A stretch of DNA of 13,833 nucleotides, from the NCBI GenBank assembly GCA_011524805.1, contig WTJO01000158.1, forward strand, positions 1 through 13,833. Direction: 5' to 3'. Below the pieces are notes generated by a model, which saw only the letters and a program-made list of their open reading frames with translations, had not been told where the DNA came from and searched no databases. The position numbers and the translations under genes were made by a program. This document shows positions 1 to 6,296 of this stretch, piece after piece. Source of the DNA: Alphaproteobacteria bacterium (lineage in GTDB: Bacteria; Pseudomonadota; Alphaproteobacteria; Puniceispirillales; Puniceispirillaceae). The stretch's first letter is position 1. Each line of letters opens with the position of its first letter.

Positions 1-23
1 ATATTTTTCCGGTTGAGGTTGCC

Positions 24-54
24 TTGTGCTGAAATCATGTCATTTTGATAGAAT
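24..54 (+). promoter_or_regulatory. Possible promoter for the SDR gene
   Basis: A TTGTGC hexamer (24-29) is followed after 19 bases by TAGAAT (49-54), which matches the sigma-70 -10 consensus at five of six positions. The spacing is longer than the ideal 17, so this is tentative. Transcription would start near base 61 and leave a leader of about 30 bases before the ATG at 93. The upstream neighbour is outside the window. Confidence 0.25.
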
Positions 55-92
55 AACATAAATCTGAACGAGTGATTATAGGAGCAAACTGG

Positions 93-875
93 ATGCTGGA
101 TTTTGGATTAACAGGCAAAAAGGCGATTGTCTGCGCTTCGTCAAAGGGGCTTGGGCTAGGGTGCGCACGGGCACTGGCAAAAACAGGTGTTAATCTGGTG
201 ATGTGCGCGCGTACTGAAGAGACGCTGGCACAGTCAGCTCAGGCTATCCGCGATGAAACAGGCGTATCTGTTGATATTGTCGCCTGTGATATTAGCTCGG
301 AAGATGGCCGCAAGGCCGTCTTGGATACAGCCGGTCATGTTGATATTCTGATCAATAATAATGGCGGCCCGCCCCCCGGCGATTTTCGTGACTGGAACAG
401 AGACGACTGGATTAAGGCACTTGACGCCAACATGCTTACAGCAATCGAGCTGATAAAGGCGGTGATTGATCCGATGATCGATAATAAATTTGGCCGGATT
501 GTAAATATCACCTCGGGATCGGTGAAATCGCCTATCCCGCAATTAGGGCTGTCAAATGGCGCACGCTCTGGGCTGACAGGCTTTGTTGCAGGGGTTGCAA
601 GGCAGGTTGCCCAGCATAATGTTACCATCAACGGGTTATTGCCAGGGCAGTTTAATACTGACCGTATTGAAGGGCTGATAGATGCGCAGTCACGGGCGCA
701 GAATAAATCCCGCGAAGATGTGCGCACCATGCTTGAAGAGCGTAATCCAACGGGCAGGCTAGGTTATATTGACGAATTTGGCTTTGCCTGTGCCTATATC
801 TGCTCTGCCCATTCTGGCTATCTGGTTGGCCAGAATATCCTGATTGATGGTGGTGCTGGTAACGCGAACCCGTAA
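93..875 (+). CDS. SDR-family oxidoreductase-like protein, divergent active site
   Basis: A 260-residue Rossmann-fold protein of the short-chain dehydrogenase/reductase superfamily, usual length for a classical SDR. A GTG further upstream at 72 is in frame, but the ATG at 93 has GGAG at 81-84 with 8-base spacing, so I start there. The dinucleotide-binding turn is CASSKGLG (residues 14-21), where classical members have TGxxxGxG. The NNAG motif appears as NNNGG (88-92), followed by a PPPGDF segment; N113 and S141 match the Asn and Ser of the catalytic tetrad. Aligning the block after S141 without gaps puts Ser154 where the catalytic Tyr belongs and Arg158 where the Lys belongs. The protein ends with the usual ILIDGG strand. 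It resembles the subgroup often annotated as 3-oxoacyl-ACP reductase-like SDR with a LSNxxR motif. Substrate unknown; normal ketoreductase chemistry is doubtful. It stands alone, converging on rnd. Confidence 0.85.
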   Translation: MLDFGLTGKKAIVCASSKGLGLGCARALAKTGVNLVMCARTEETLAQSAQAIRDETGVSVDIVACDISSEDGRKAVLDTAGHVDILINNNGGPPPGDFRDWNRDDWIKALDANMLTAIELIKAVIDPMIDNKFGRIVNITSGSVKSPIPQLGLSNGARSGLTGFVAGVARQVAQHNVTINGLLPGQFNTDRIEGLIDAQSRAQNKSREDVRTMLEERNPTGRLGYIDEFGFACAYICSAHSGYLVGQNILIDGGAGNANP

Positions 876-877
876 AT

Positions 878-923
878 ACTGACGATATGAGGCTGGCTAG
901 CTTTCTAGCCAGTTTCTGTCAGT
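878..923. terminator. Convergent hairpin between the SDR gene and rnd
   Basis: A perfect 8-bp stem CTGGCTAG (893-900) / CTAGCCAG (905-912) with a CTTT loop lies directly between the two convergent genes. It is nested in a second inverted repeat, ACTGAC (878-883) / GTCAGT (918-923). The rnd stop codon (905-907) is inside the stem. On the plus strand the stem is followed by TTTCT, a weak U-tract; on the minus strand there is none. It probably ends the SDR transcript and may act both ways. Confidence 0.5.
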
Positions 924-2062
924 CTAATCTCATTTCCTGACAGAGACAGCGCCAGCTTGCCATCTATCAGCTGCATAGCCTGCTTGCCGAAAATATCATG
1001 ACGCCAGCCGCTGAGGCAGGGGTGATCCAGATGATTGCCAGTGGCCAGATCATCTAGTTGCTGGGCAGAGGCAATCAGCCGTGAGGCCACATCCTGCTGT
1101 TCTGCTACATGTTTCAGCAATACCCGCAATAATTCCACGGTTGCGGCAGGGGGTTTGATATCTTTGCGAACAGAGGCAGTTACTTCCATCATGCTGTCAT
1201 CTGTTGCGGCCTTGCCTAGTACCGAGATAATGTCAGACCGGAACGGATTATTCTGGTTTTTGGGAAAGCCTCTGATTTTATTCAGCTGGTTGTCATTTTT
1301 CGGGTTACTGCCAGCCAGATCCATCAACGTATCATCTCTTAAAATGCGGCCACGTGGCATATTGCGTTTTTTTGCCTCTGTTTCACGCCAAGCTGCCAGA
1401 TATTTCAGGCGGGTCAGAAAATCAGCCTTTTTGCTTTTTGGTTTCAGGCGCTTCCAGGCTGTGTCTGGGTCGGTGATATAGCCGGACAGATCAGCAAAAC
1501 TGCGCATTTCTGCTTCTACCCATTTATCACGGCCGCCTGTGGCCAGCTTCTGGCGCAGCTGGGGGTAAATATCTGCAAGATAAATCACATCATCAACAGC
1601 ATAGCTTATCTGCCGGTCAGATAGCGGGCGTTCTGCCCAGTTGGTAAAGCGTGAGCTTTTATCCAGATTGATATTGCAGAAATGGCTGACCAGCCTGTCA
1701 TAGCCAACCTGCTCACCAAGCCCGCATACCATTGCGGCAATCTGGGTGTCATAGACAGGGCTTGGGACTTTGCCTGTCAGATAGACAAAAATTTCCATAT
1801 CCTGTTTACCGGCGTGGAATACTTTGCAGATATTCTCATTTTCCATCAGCGCAAAAAGCGAGCTTAAATCAATATCGCTGGCAAGCGGATCAATACAGCA
1901 TGCCTCGGTGCCATTCGATAGCTGGACAAGACATAATTTGGGATAATAGGTTGTTTCTCTTATAAATTCGGTGTCTACAGCAACAAATTCACTGTCCGAA
2001 AAACGCGAAATAAGGTCGTCCAGATCGCTGGTTTTTGTAATCACGGTTAATTCTTTTTTCAT
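905..2062 (-). CDS. rnd: Ribonuclease D
   Basis: A 385-residue 3'-to-5' exoribonuclease of the DEDDy superfamily, normal length for RNase D, acting in the cytoplasm on stable-RNA precursors such as tRNA 3' ends. The exonuclease domain covers about residues 5-175. Metal ligands are visible as D30 and E32 in the VDTEF motif (Exo I), D88 in HAGKQD (Exo II), and Y154 with D158 in YAVDD (Exo III), which is the Y-x3-D spacing of the DEDDy class. An HRDC domain follows at about 215-295, and the rest likely forms the second HRDC-like lobe. The ATG at 2062 gives MKKELTVITK. Upstream of it there is no clear Shine-Dalgarno sequence, only a C-rich stretch, so translation may be inefficient or the start slightly different. 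The gene is monocistronic here: it converges on the SDR gene and diverges from the EipB-like gene. Confidence 0.93.
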   Translation of the reverse strand: MKKELTVITKTSDLDDLISRFSDSEFVAVDTEFIRETTYYPKLCLVQLSNGTEACCIDPLASDIDLSSLFALMENENICKVFHAGKQDMEIFVYLTGKVPSPVYDTQIAAMVCGLGEQVGYDRLVSHFCNINLDKSSRFTNWAERPLSDRQISYAVDDVIYLADIYPQLRQKLATGGRDKWVEAEMRSFADLSGYITDPDTAWKRLKPKSKKADFLTRLKYLAAWRETEAKKRNMPRGRILRDDTLMDLAGSNPKNDNQLNKIRGFPKNQNNPFRSDIISVLGKAATDDSMMEVTASVRKDIKPPAATVELLRVLLKHVAEQQDVASRLIASAQQLDDLATGNHLDHPCLSGWRHDIFGKQAMQLIDGKLALSLSGNEIRLTETG

Positions 2063-2149
2063 GGGTGTGAGTGTAGGCTAAGGCAGGGCGGATAGCAAAC
2101 CATCTGGTGAAAAGACCACAAATATGCTCAAATAAACAACAGGCCAGTC

Positions 2150-2178
2150 TTGGACGTTACATATGTCAGACCTATATA
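2150..2178 (+). promoter_or_regulatory. Putative promoter of the EipB-like gene
   Basis: TTGGAC (2150-2155) and TATATA (2173-2178) are separated by 17 bases, the ideal sigma-70 spacing. Each hexamer is only a moderate consensus match. If used, transcription would begin near 2185, downstream of the ATG at 2163, which argues that translation starts at 2223 instead. A second -10-like TATAAG lies at 2183-2188 but has no good partner. Confidence 0.4.
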
Positions 2179-2222
2179 GACATATAAGGCGAGTTGACCG
2201 GACGATGAAAGAAGGTGATGCG

Positions 2223-3023
2223 ATGCACAGGCAGGTATTATATGTTTTGCCCATTTTGATAGCTGGAACCGCGCAGGCGGCGGCTATTCCCGAATTATCT
2301 ACCCATCAGGCGCGATATGAGATGGATTTGCTGTCGGCAACACAGGACAGCCAGATGACCTCTATCAAGGGCAAGGTGAAATTCGAGATTAAGAATGATT
2401 GTAATGGCTGGATTTCATCTGAAGATTACTTGCTGGAATTTGGCTATGGCTCAGGCGATAGCGCTATCATTGTCTCTCATTTTGAAAGCTGGGAAGATAA
2501 AACTGGCAACCTTTATTCCTTTGAGGTGCATGAAGGCTCAAGCTATGAGCCTGAAAAACAGTTTATGGGCTATGCGTCACGAAATGCGGCCGCAGCAGGA
2601 AACGAAGCCTTTAATTCGCTTGCCCCTGACAGTGTTGCCAGCCTGCCAGATGATGTATATTTCCCTGTTCTGCATACACGTTCTATCCTTGAGCGTGCTG
2701 AAAAGGGCGAAAAGCTGTTCTCTGCCAATATCTTTTTCGGCGCGGAACCTGATAAATCGCTTAAGCGTACAAGTACGGTGATTGGCACATTACAGAAGAT
2801 AGATGATCCAAAATTGTCCGATATGCTTGAAATGAAGTCCTATTATCCAGTTCAGGTGGCCTATTTTGATCCTGCATCAACACAGCTAACGCCTGATTAT
2901 GAAATTACCTTTCATATGCAGCCCAATGGCGTGATCCCCTATTACGAGGTGGATTATGGTGATTTCTCGCTAAAAGCAAGCATGACCGAGATTGAGCTTC
3001 TGCCTACACCTGACTGTAGCTGA
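2223..3023 (+). CDS. eipB: EipB/DUF1849-family periplasmic envelope protein
   Basis: A 266-residue exported protein that I assign to the DUF1849 family, whose studied member is Brucella EipB, a periplasmic beta-spiral protein needed for envelope integrity. The in-frame ATG at 2163 would add 20 polar residues ahead of the signal sequence. The ATG at 2223 has AAGG at 2212-2215 with 7-base spacing and gives a proper signal peptide: a short basic start, a hydrophobic core (residues 5-14), and an AQA cleavage site near residue 18. Two cysteines remain in the mature protein: C60 in the conserved CNGW motif and C265 one residue before the end. They match the placement of the disulfide known in EipB. 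The acidic, beta-rich middle is typical of the family. It converges on the oxygenase gene with only 3 bases between stop codons. Family assignment is from memory of motifs. Confidence 0.82.
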   Translation: MHRQVLYVLPILIAGTAQAAAIPELSTHQARYEMDLLSATQDSQMTSIKGKVKFEIKNDCNGWISSEDYLLEFGYGSGDSAIIVSHFESWEDKTGNLYSFEVHEGSSYEPEKQFMGYASRNAAAAGNEAFNSLAPDSVASLPDDVYFPVLHTRSILERAEKGEKLFSANIFFGAEPDKSLKRTSTVIGTLQKIDDPKLSDMLEMKSYYPVQVAYFDPASTQLTPDYEITFHMQPNGVIPYYEVDYGDFSLKASMTEIELLPTPDCS

Positions 3024-3026
3024 GGG

Positions 3027-3830
3027 TTAGGCAGTACTGCCAATCCGCCCATAAAAGGTTTTCTGTGCTGTATCGGACAGGCTAATGCCGGGCTGGCTGT
3101 TATAGGCAAGCACGGCCAACTGTCTTGTGCTGTCATCTTCAACAGGGCTGACACGATGCAGGGCGTTTCTACCCCTGAACAGGCATAAATCGCCCGCACC
3201 AAGTGACAGACGTTTGACCGGCCGTTCACCATCTACAATCTGGCGTGTAACATCAAAGCCCATTTCACCTTTATCAGCCTGCCGGACATTCTGAACATAT
3301 TCAAAATGTCCGCCTTTGGTTGCAGGCGAGATCATAAGCGTGACGGCAAAAGACGAATTATCATAATGCCAGTTCAGCTCTTCACCTTTTCTGGCATAGT
3401 GGATGTTGACCGAAGATAGCGTATCAGCATAGGGATATAATGCCGATTCGCCCAGAATATCGCATAGGCCAGCCTTGAATATCGGGTGATGGTAAATCTG
3501 TTTCAGAACAGATCCGGCTTCAATCTGGTCATCACAGATACATCCCTTTGATGATAATAGCTGGCGGTTGCGGATATGCGCTTCATCAAACTCAGGGTCG
3601 ATATCCGTCAGATAGACAGTATGGGTCTGCGGATTGAAATAGGCATGTGATAATCCTGCTTCTGCTTCATCTTGCAGGCGGGCAAGTGCATCAGCTTGCA
3701 AAAAACCGGACAGCACCAGCGCACCTGTTTCTGCCAGCATTGCCTGTTGTTGTGCCCGCCAGTCCGGCTGGTCAAATTTGTGCATATCAAGACAAATTAA
3801 ATCTGCCAATGCTGTGTCTGTATCAGTCAT
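3027..3830 (-). CDS. Fe(II)/2-oxoglutarate-dependent oxygenase, BesD/HalD-like
   Basis: A 267-residue non-haem iron oxygenase with a double-stranded beta-helix core. The iron triad is visible as H155-x-D157 in the NWHYDNSSF motif and distal H225 in ALHRV; R236 in TRQLAV is the likely 2-oxoglutarate carboxylate anchor. The segment GGHFEYVQNVR (173-183) is characteristic of the group that includes the amino-acid halogenases BesD and HalD and related hydroxylases. Halogenases of that group replace the Asp of HxD with Gly to make room for chloride. Here the Asp is kept, so hydroxylation is the expected reaction, perhaps on a free amino acid or small amine; the substrate cannot be read from sequence. 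The ATG at 3830 is preceded by AGAGG with 5-base spacing. No signal peptide, so cytoplasmic. It diverges from the isomerase-like gene and shares a 172-base upstream region with it. Confidence 0.8.
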   Translation of the reverse strand: MTDTDTALADLICLDMHKFDQPDWRAQQQAMLAETGALVLSGFLQADALARLQDEAEAGLSHAYFNPQTHTVYLTDIDPEFDEAHIRNRQLLSSKGCICDDQIEAGSVLKQIYHHPIFKAGLCDILGESALYPYADTLSSVNIHYARKGEELNWHYDNSSFAVTLMISPATKGGHFEYVQNVRQADKGEMGFDVTRQIVDGERPVKRLSLGAGDLCLFRGRNALHRVSPVEDDSTRQLAVLAYNSQPGISLSDTAQKTFYGRIGSTA

Positions 3831-3958
3831 CTTTGCCTCTGGTATGATGTTTTCCCGCCCGCCAGATTTTTAATCAGGCGATAATTTTAATTATGTTCAG
3901 CCTATGCGCATTATGTTATTGTCGCGCCTCTGTTGATCCAGAATATATACCTGTCTGG

Positions 3959-3971
3959 TGCTAGACTAGCA
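3959..3971. repeat. Short inverted repeat upstream of the isomerase-like gene
   Basis: TGCTAG and CTAGCA are separated by a single A (13 bases in all), 31 bases upstream of the ATG at 4003. A one-base loop is too small for an RNA hairpin, so a protein-binding site is the likelier reading, if it is functional. The rest of the 172-base divergent region (3831-4002) is AT-rich, with TATATA at 3945-3950 but no convincing -35 partner. Confidence 0.3.
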
Positions 3972-4002
3972 GGTTTAATGACAAGCACAAAAGGAAGAAT
4001 TA

Positions 4003-4614
4003 ATGAGCCAGCAGATTACCTATTTTACCTCTCCTGTCAGCCCCTATAACTATCTTGGCGCGGCACGGTTCCGCGAAATGGTTCAGTCCAGAGGGTTGGT
4101 TGTAGATATGAAGATAATGGATCTGGGACAGGTATTTCCCGAAACTGGTGGCTTGCCTTTGCCGCAGCGTGCGCCAGAACGGCTTGCCTATCGCCTACAG
4201 GAACTAAAACGCTTCAGCCAGTTTCTTGATCTGCCGCTCACCCCGCAGCCAGCCCATTTTCCGCCATCTTCCATGCTTGGCGGACTTGTTGTTGCCGCCG
4301 CCAGACGGCAGGGTACGGCACTGGCTATGCAGGTGCTTGAAACTGTGCTGAATATGACATGGGCACAAGAACAGGATAGCGGTGATGCATCAGCGCTTTC
4401 TGCGGCACTAACAGCAGCGGGATGTGATGCAGATGCGCTTATCTCGCTTGCGCAGGCCGAGGCAGAGAGTCTGCAAGCCGAGATTGCGGCTGATTCACAG
4501 CTGGCCATTAAAGAAGGTGTGTTTGGCGCACCAAGCTTCAAGGTTGGGGACGAGCTGTTCTGGGGACAGGACAGGCTAGATATGCTGGCATGGCATCTTG
4601 ACCAGATAGGCTAG
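4003..4614 (+). CDS. 2-hydroxychromene-2-carboxylate isomerase / GST-kappa family protein (DsbA fold)
   Basis: A 203-residue thioredoxin/DsbA-fold protein, usual size for the 2-hydroxychromene-2-carboxylate isomerase and GST-kappa family. The N-terminal strand ends in SPYNYLG (13-19). S13 matches the glutathione-activating serine of this family, and there is no CxxC, so it is not a disulfide oxidoreductase. GVFGAPSF (172-179) carries the cis-proline loop, and FWGQDRLDML (186-195) is the conserved C-terminal signature. An all-alpha insertion lies between about residues 55 and 150. Founding members act in naphthalene breakdown, but many bacterial homologues sit far from aromatic genes, and nothing aromatic is nearby here. 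A general glutathione-dependent isomerase or transferase is therefore the safer label. The ATG has AAGGAAG (3991-3997) five bases upstream. The gene is alone on its strand and ends at an intrinsic terminator, converging on liuC with 19 bases between. Confidence 0.85.
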   Translation: MSQQITYFTSPVSPYNYLGAARFREMVQSRGLVVDMKIMDLGQVFPETGGLPLPQRAPERLAYRLQELKRFSQFLDLPLTPQPAHFPPSSMLGGLVVAAARRQGTALAMQVLETVLNMTWAQEQDSGDASALSAALTAAGCDADALISLAQAEAESLQAEIAADSQLAIKEGVFGAPSFKVGDELFWGQDRLDMLAWHLDQIG

Positions 4615-4617
4615 TTG

Positions 4618-4643
4618 CTAGCCGGCATTCCAGCTAGTTTTTT
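4618..4643 (+). terminator. Intrinsic terminator after the isomerase-like gene
   Basis: CTAGCCGG (4618-4625) pairs with CCAGCTAG (4630-4637) around a CATT loop, with one mismatch, and is followed by six Ts (4638-4643): a standard rho-independent terminator for the plus-strand gene ending at 4614. An alternative hairpin, GGCTAG (4609-4614) / CTAGCC (4618-4623), overlaps it and the stop codon. The downstream arm contains the liuC stop codon (4634-4636). Confidence 0.7.
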
Positions 4644-5419
4644 GGTACCCACGGGGCAGGGGTCTTTGCAAAGAAGGCAGATATCCCCTGTTTTGTTTCT
4701 TCCCGCTCCCAGCAATCTGCGAGCGCATTAACGCTTATCTCTCTATGCTGGTCAGAGGAGGTGTGCGCCAGAGAGTGAATAAGCGCTTTTGATGCAGCTA
4801 CCGCGTCTGGCCCTGCTTTCAAAATGGCCGAAATTTCTGCCTCTATGGCGTTATCCAGCATATCTGGCTGACAAATTTTTGATACCAGCCCCAGTCGCAG
4901 GGCAGTGTCTGCATCAAAGGATTTTCCACTCAGCATTGTCTGACGTGCGCCTGTATGGCCGATTTTGCCAACCACAAAGGGTGATATAGTGGCTGCGATT
5001 AGCCCCAGCCTTACTTCGGTAAGTGCAAATTTGGCATCACTCACACAGATGGCAATATCACATACCGAAATCAGCCCGACCCCGCCACCAAAGGCATTTC
5101 CCTGAACTCGCGCTATCACAGGGCAGGGGCAATGATTAATGACAGACAGCATATCGGCTAGCAAACAGGCCTCGTCTATTTTGCCCTGCCTGTCTTTTTG
5201 CTGTTGTGCCTGCATCCAGTTAAGATCAGCCCCTGCACAGAAATGAGGGCCGTCAGCCTCAACTATGATGGCGCGAATGGATGTTCCGGCTATATTATCA
5301 AAAAAATCAGTTAGTTCAGCTATCATCTCGGCATCGATTGCATGAAATCTGTCTGCTCTGCCAAGAGATAGTCTGGCAATATTATCTGCATCTGTGCTGA
5401 CCGAAAATGTATTAAACAT
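4634..5419 (-). CDS. liuC: Methylglutaconyl-CoA hydratase (enoyl-CoA hydratase family)
   Basis: A 261-residue crotonase-fold enzyme expected to hydrate 3-methylglutaconyl-CoA to HMG-CoA, the fourth enzymatic step of leucine degradation after isovaleryl-CoA oxidation and carboxylation. The oxyanion-hole and CoA-binding block HFCAGADLNWM (59-69) and the LTEVRLGLI block (133-141) with E135 are typical of LiuC/AUH proteins. The other glutamate of the rat crotonase pair is not conserved: GGGVG (111-115) has Gly115 at that site, as I recall for other LiuC sequences, so this is not a sign of decay. The context is decisive for choosing this substrate among the many crotonase functions: the gene directly follows liuE by 13 bases at the 3' end of the liu operon. 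GAGAGGG lies 7 bases before the ATG. It converges on the isomerase-like gene, and its TAG stop is inside the shared hairpin. Confidence 0.9.
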   Translation of the reverse strand: MFNTFSVSTDADNIARLSLGRADRFHAIDAEMIAELTDFFDNIAGTSIRAIIVEADGPHFCAGADLNWMQAQQQKDRQGKIDEACLLADMLSVINHCPCPVIARVQGNAFGGGVGLISVCDIAICVSDAKFALTEVRLGLIAATISPFVVGKIGHTGARQTMLSGKSFDADTALRLGLVSKICQPDMLDNAIEAEISAILKAGPDAVAASKALIHSLAHTSSDQHREISVNALADCWEREETKQGISAFFAKTPAPWVPKN

Positions 5420-5432
5420 AAGCGCGCCCTCT

Positions 5433-6296
5433 CTATCTGGGTGTAACTAGCCGTGATATAAATTCTGCTGCGTCCGACAGCCTGTCTGCATCCAGTCCTG
5501 TATGCCAGCCTGCTTCTGACAAGGCGTTATGTAGTGCGTTGGTTGACACATTACCTTTTGCGCCGGGGGCAAAGGGACATCCGCCCAGTCCCGCGATTGC
5601 CGAGTCAAATCGTCTAAGCCCAAAGTTGATTGAGGTCATGACATTCTCAATCGCGCGGCCATTTGTGTCATGATAATGGCCGGCCAGCAATTTAGCAGGA
5701 ATATCTGCGGTAAGCCTGTCCAGCAGGGCTGATATGGTCTGGGGCGTGCCACATCCTATCGTATCGCCAAGCGATATTTCATAGCATCCGCGCGCCAGCA
5801 TCCAGTCTGCAATATATGTGACTGCCTCAGGGGCAACATCACCCTCATAAGGACAGCCCACAACACAGGAAATATAGCCTCTGACAGGCAGGTTACGCGC
5901 ACGTGCCTGTGCCAGCACAGGCTCAAAGCGTGCCAGACTTTCTTCAATACTGCAGTTAATATTTTTCTGGCTGAAGGTTTCGGTTGCAGCCGCAAAAATA
6001 GCTATCTCGTCAGCATCTGCTGCAATCGCGCCATCATATCCGCGCTGGTTTGGCGTAAGCACGATATAGCGAATTGCCTTTTTACGGTTAATCTGCGTCA
6101 TCACCTGATGTGCATCAGCAAGCTGTGGCACCCATTTTGGCGAGACAAAGCTGGTTACTTCAATTGTCGAAAAGCCAGCTTCGGATAACAGATTCACCAG
6201 TGTTACCTTATCTTCGGTAGTAATCGGAGAGGGCTCGTTCTGCAAGCCGTCTCTGGGGCCTACTTCAATCAGTTCAATCTGTTTTGTCATTGTCAT
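5433..6296 (-). CDS. liuE: Hydroxymethylglutaryl-CoA lyase
   Basis: A 287-residue TIM-barrel aldolase-type enzyme of the HMGL-like family that splits HMG-CoA into acetyl-CoA and acetoacetate, the last step of the liu pathway. Visible active-site features are EVGPRDGLQNE (11-21) with R15 and D16; the metal ligands H207 and H209 in GHYHDT; and the glycine-rich lid GGCPFAPGAKGN (238-249) with catalytic C240 and ligand N249. Four residues after N249, where human HMGCL has Glu279 (GNLATED), this protein has Asn253 (GNVSTNA), an unusual change in the active site. The start is one of two nearby ATGs, 6296 or 6290; AGG upstream is better spaced for the second, which would give 285 residues. Either start lies inside the last codons of liuD (overlap of 23 or 17 bases), suggesting translational coupling. 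The gene lies 13 bases ahead of liuC. Confidence 0.92.
   Translation of the reverse strand: MTMTKQIELIEVGPRDGLQNEPSPITTEDKVTLVNLLSEAGFSTIEVTSFVSPKWVPQLADAHQVMTQINRKKAIRYIVLTPNQRGYDGAIAADADEIAIFAAATETFSQKNINCSIEESLARFEPVLAQARARNLPVRGYISCVVGCPYEGDVAPEAVTYIADWMLARGCYEISLGDTIGCGTPQTISALLDRLTADIPAKLLAGHYHDTNGRAIENVMTSINFGLRRFDSAIAGLGGCPFAPGAKGNVSTNALHNALSEAGWHTGLDADRLSDAAEFISRLVTPR

Noticed and set aside
335..730. Minus-strand open frame of 131 codons
   Set aside because: It is antisense to the SDR gene with no recognisable domain and no ribosome site of note.
1035..1481. Plus-strand open frame of 148 codons
   Set aside because: It is antisense to rnd, which has a full set of DEDDy motifs; composition is that of a shadow frame and no family motif is visible.
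3465..3480. Idea that the BesD-like enzyme is a halogenase
   Set aside because: The iron motif is HYD; halogenases of this group need Gly or Ala in place of the Asp to bind chloride.
5062..5110. Missing crotonase glutamate in LiuC (Gly115) as a sign of an inactive enzyme
   Set aside because: GGGVG at this site is, as I recall, usual in LiuC-type methylglutaconyl-CoA hydratases, and the second Glu (E135) is present.
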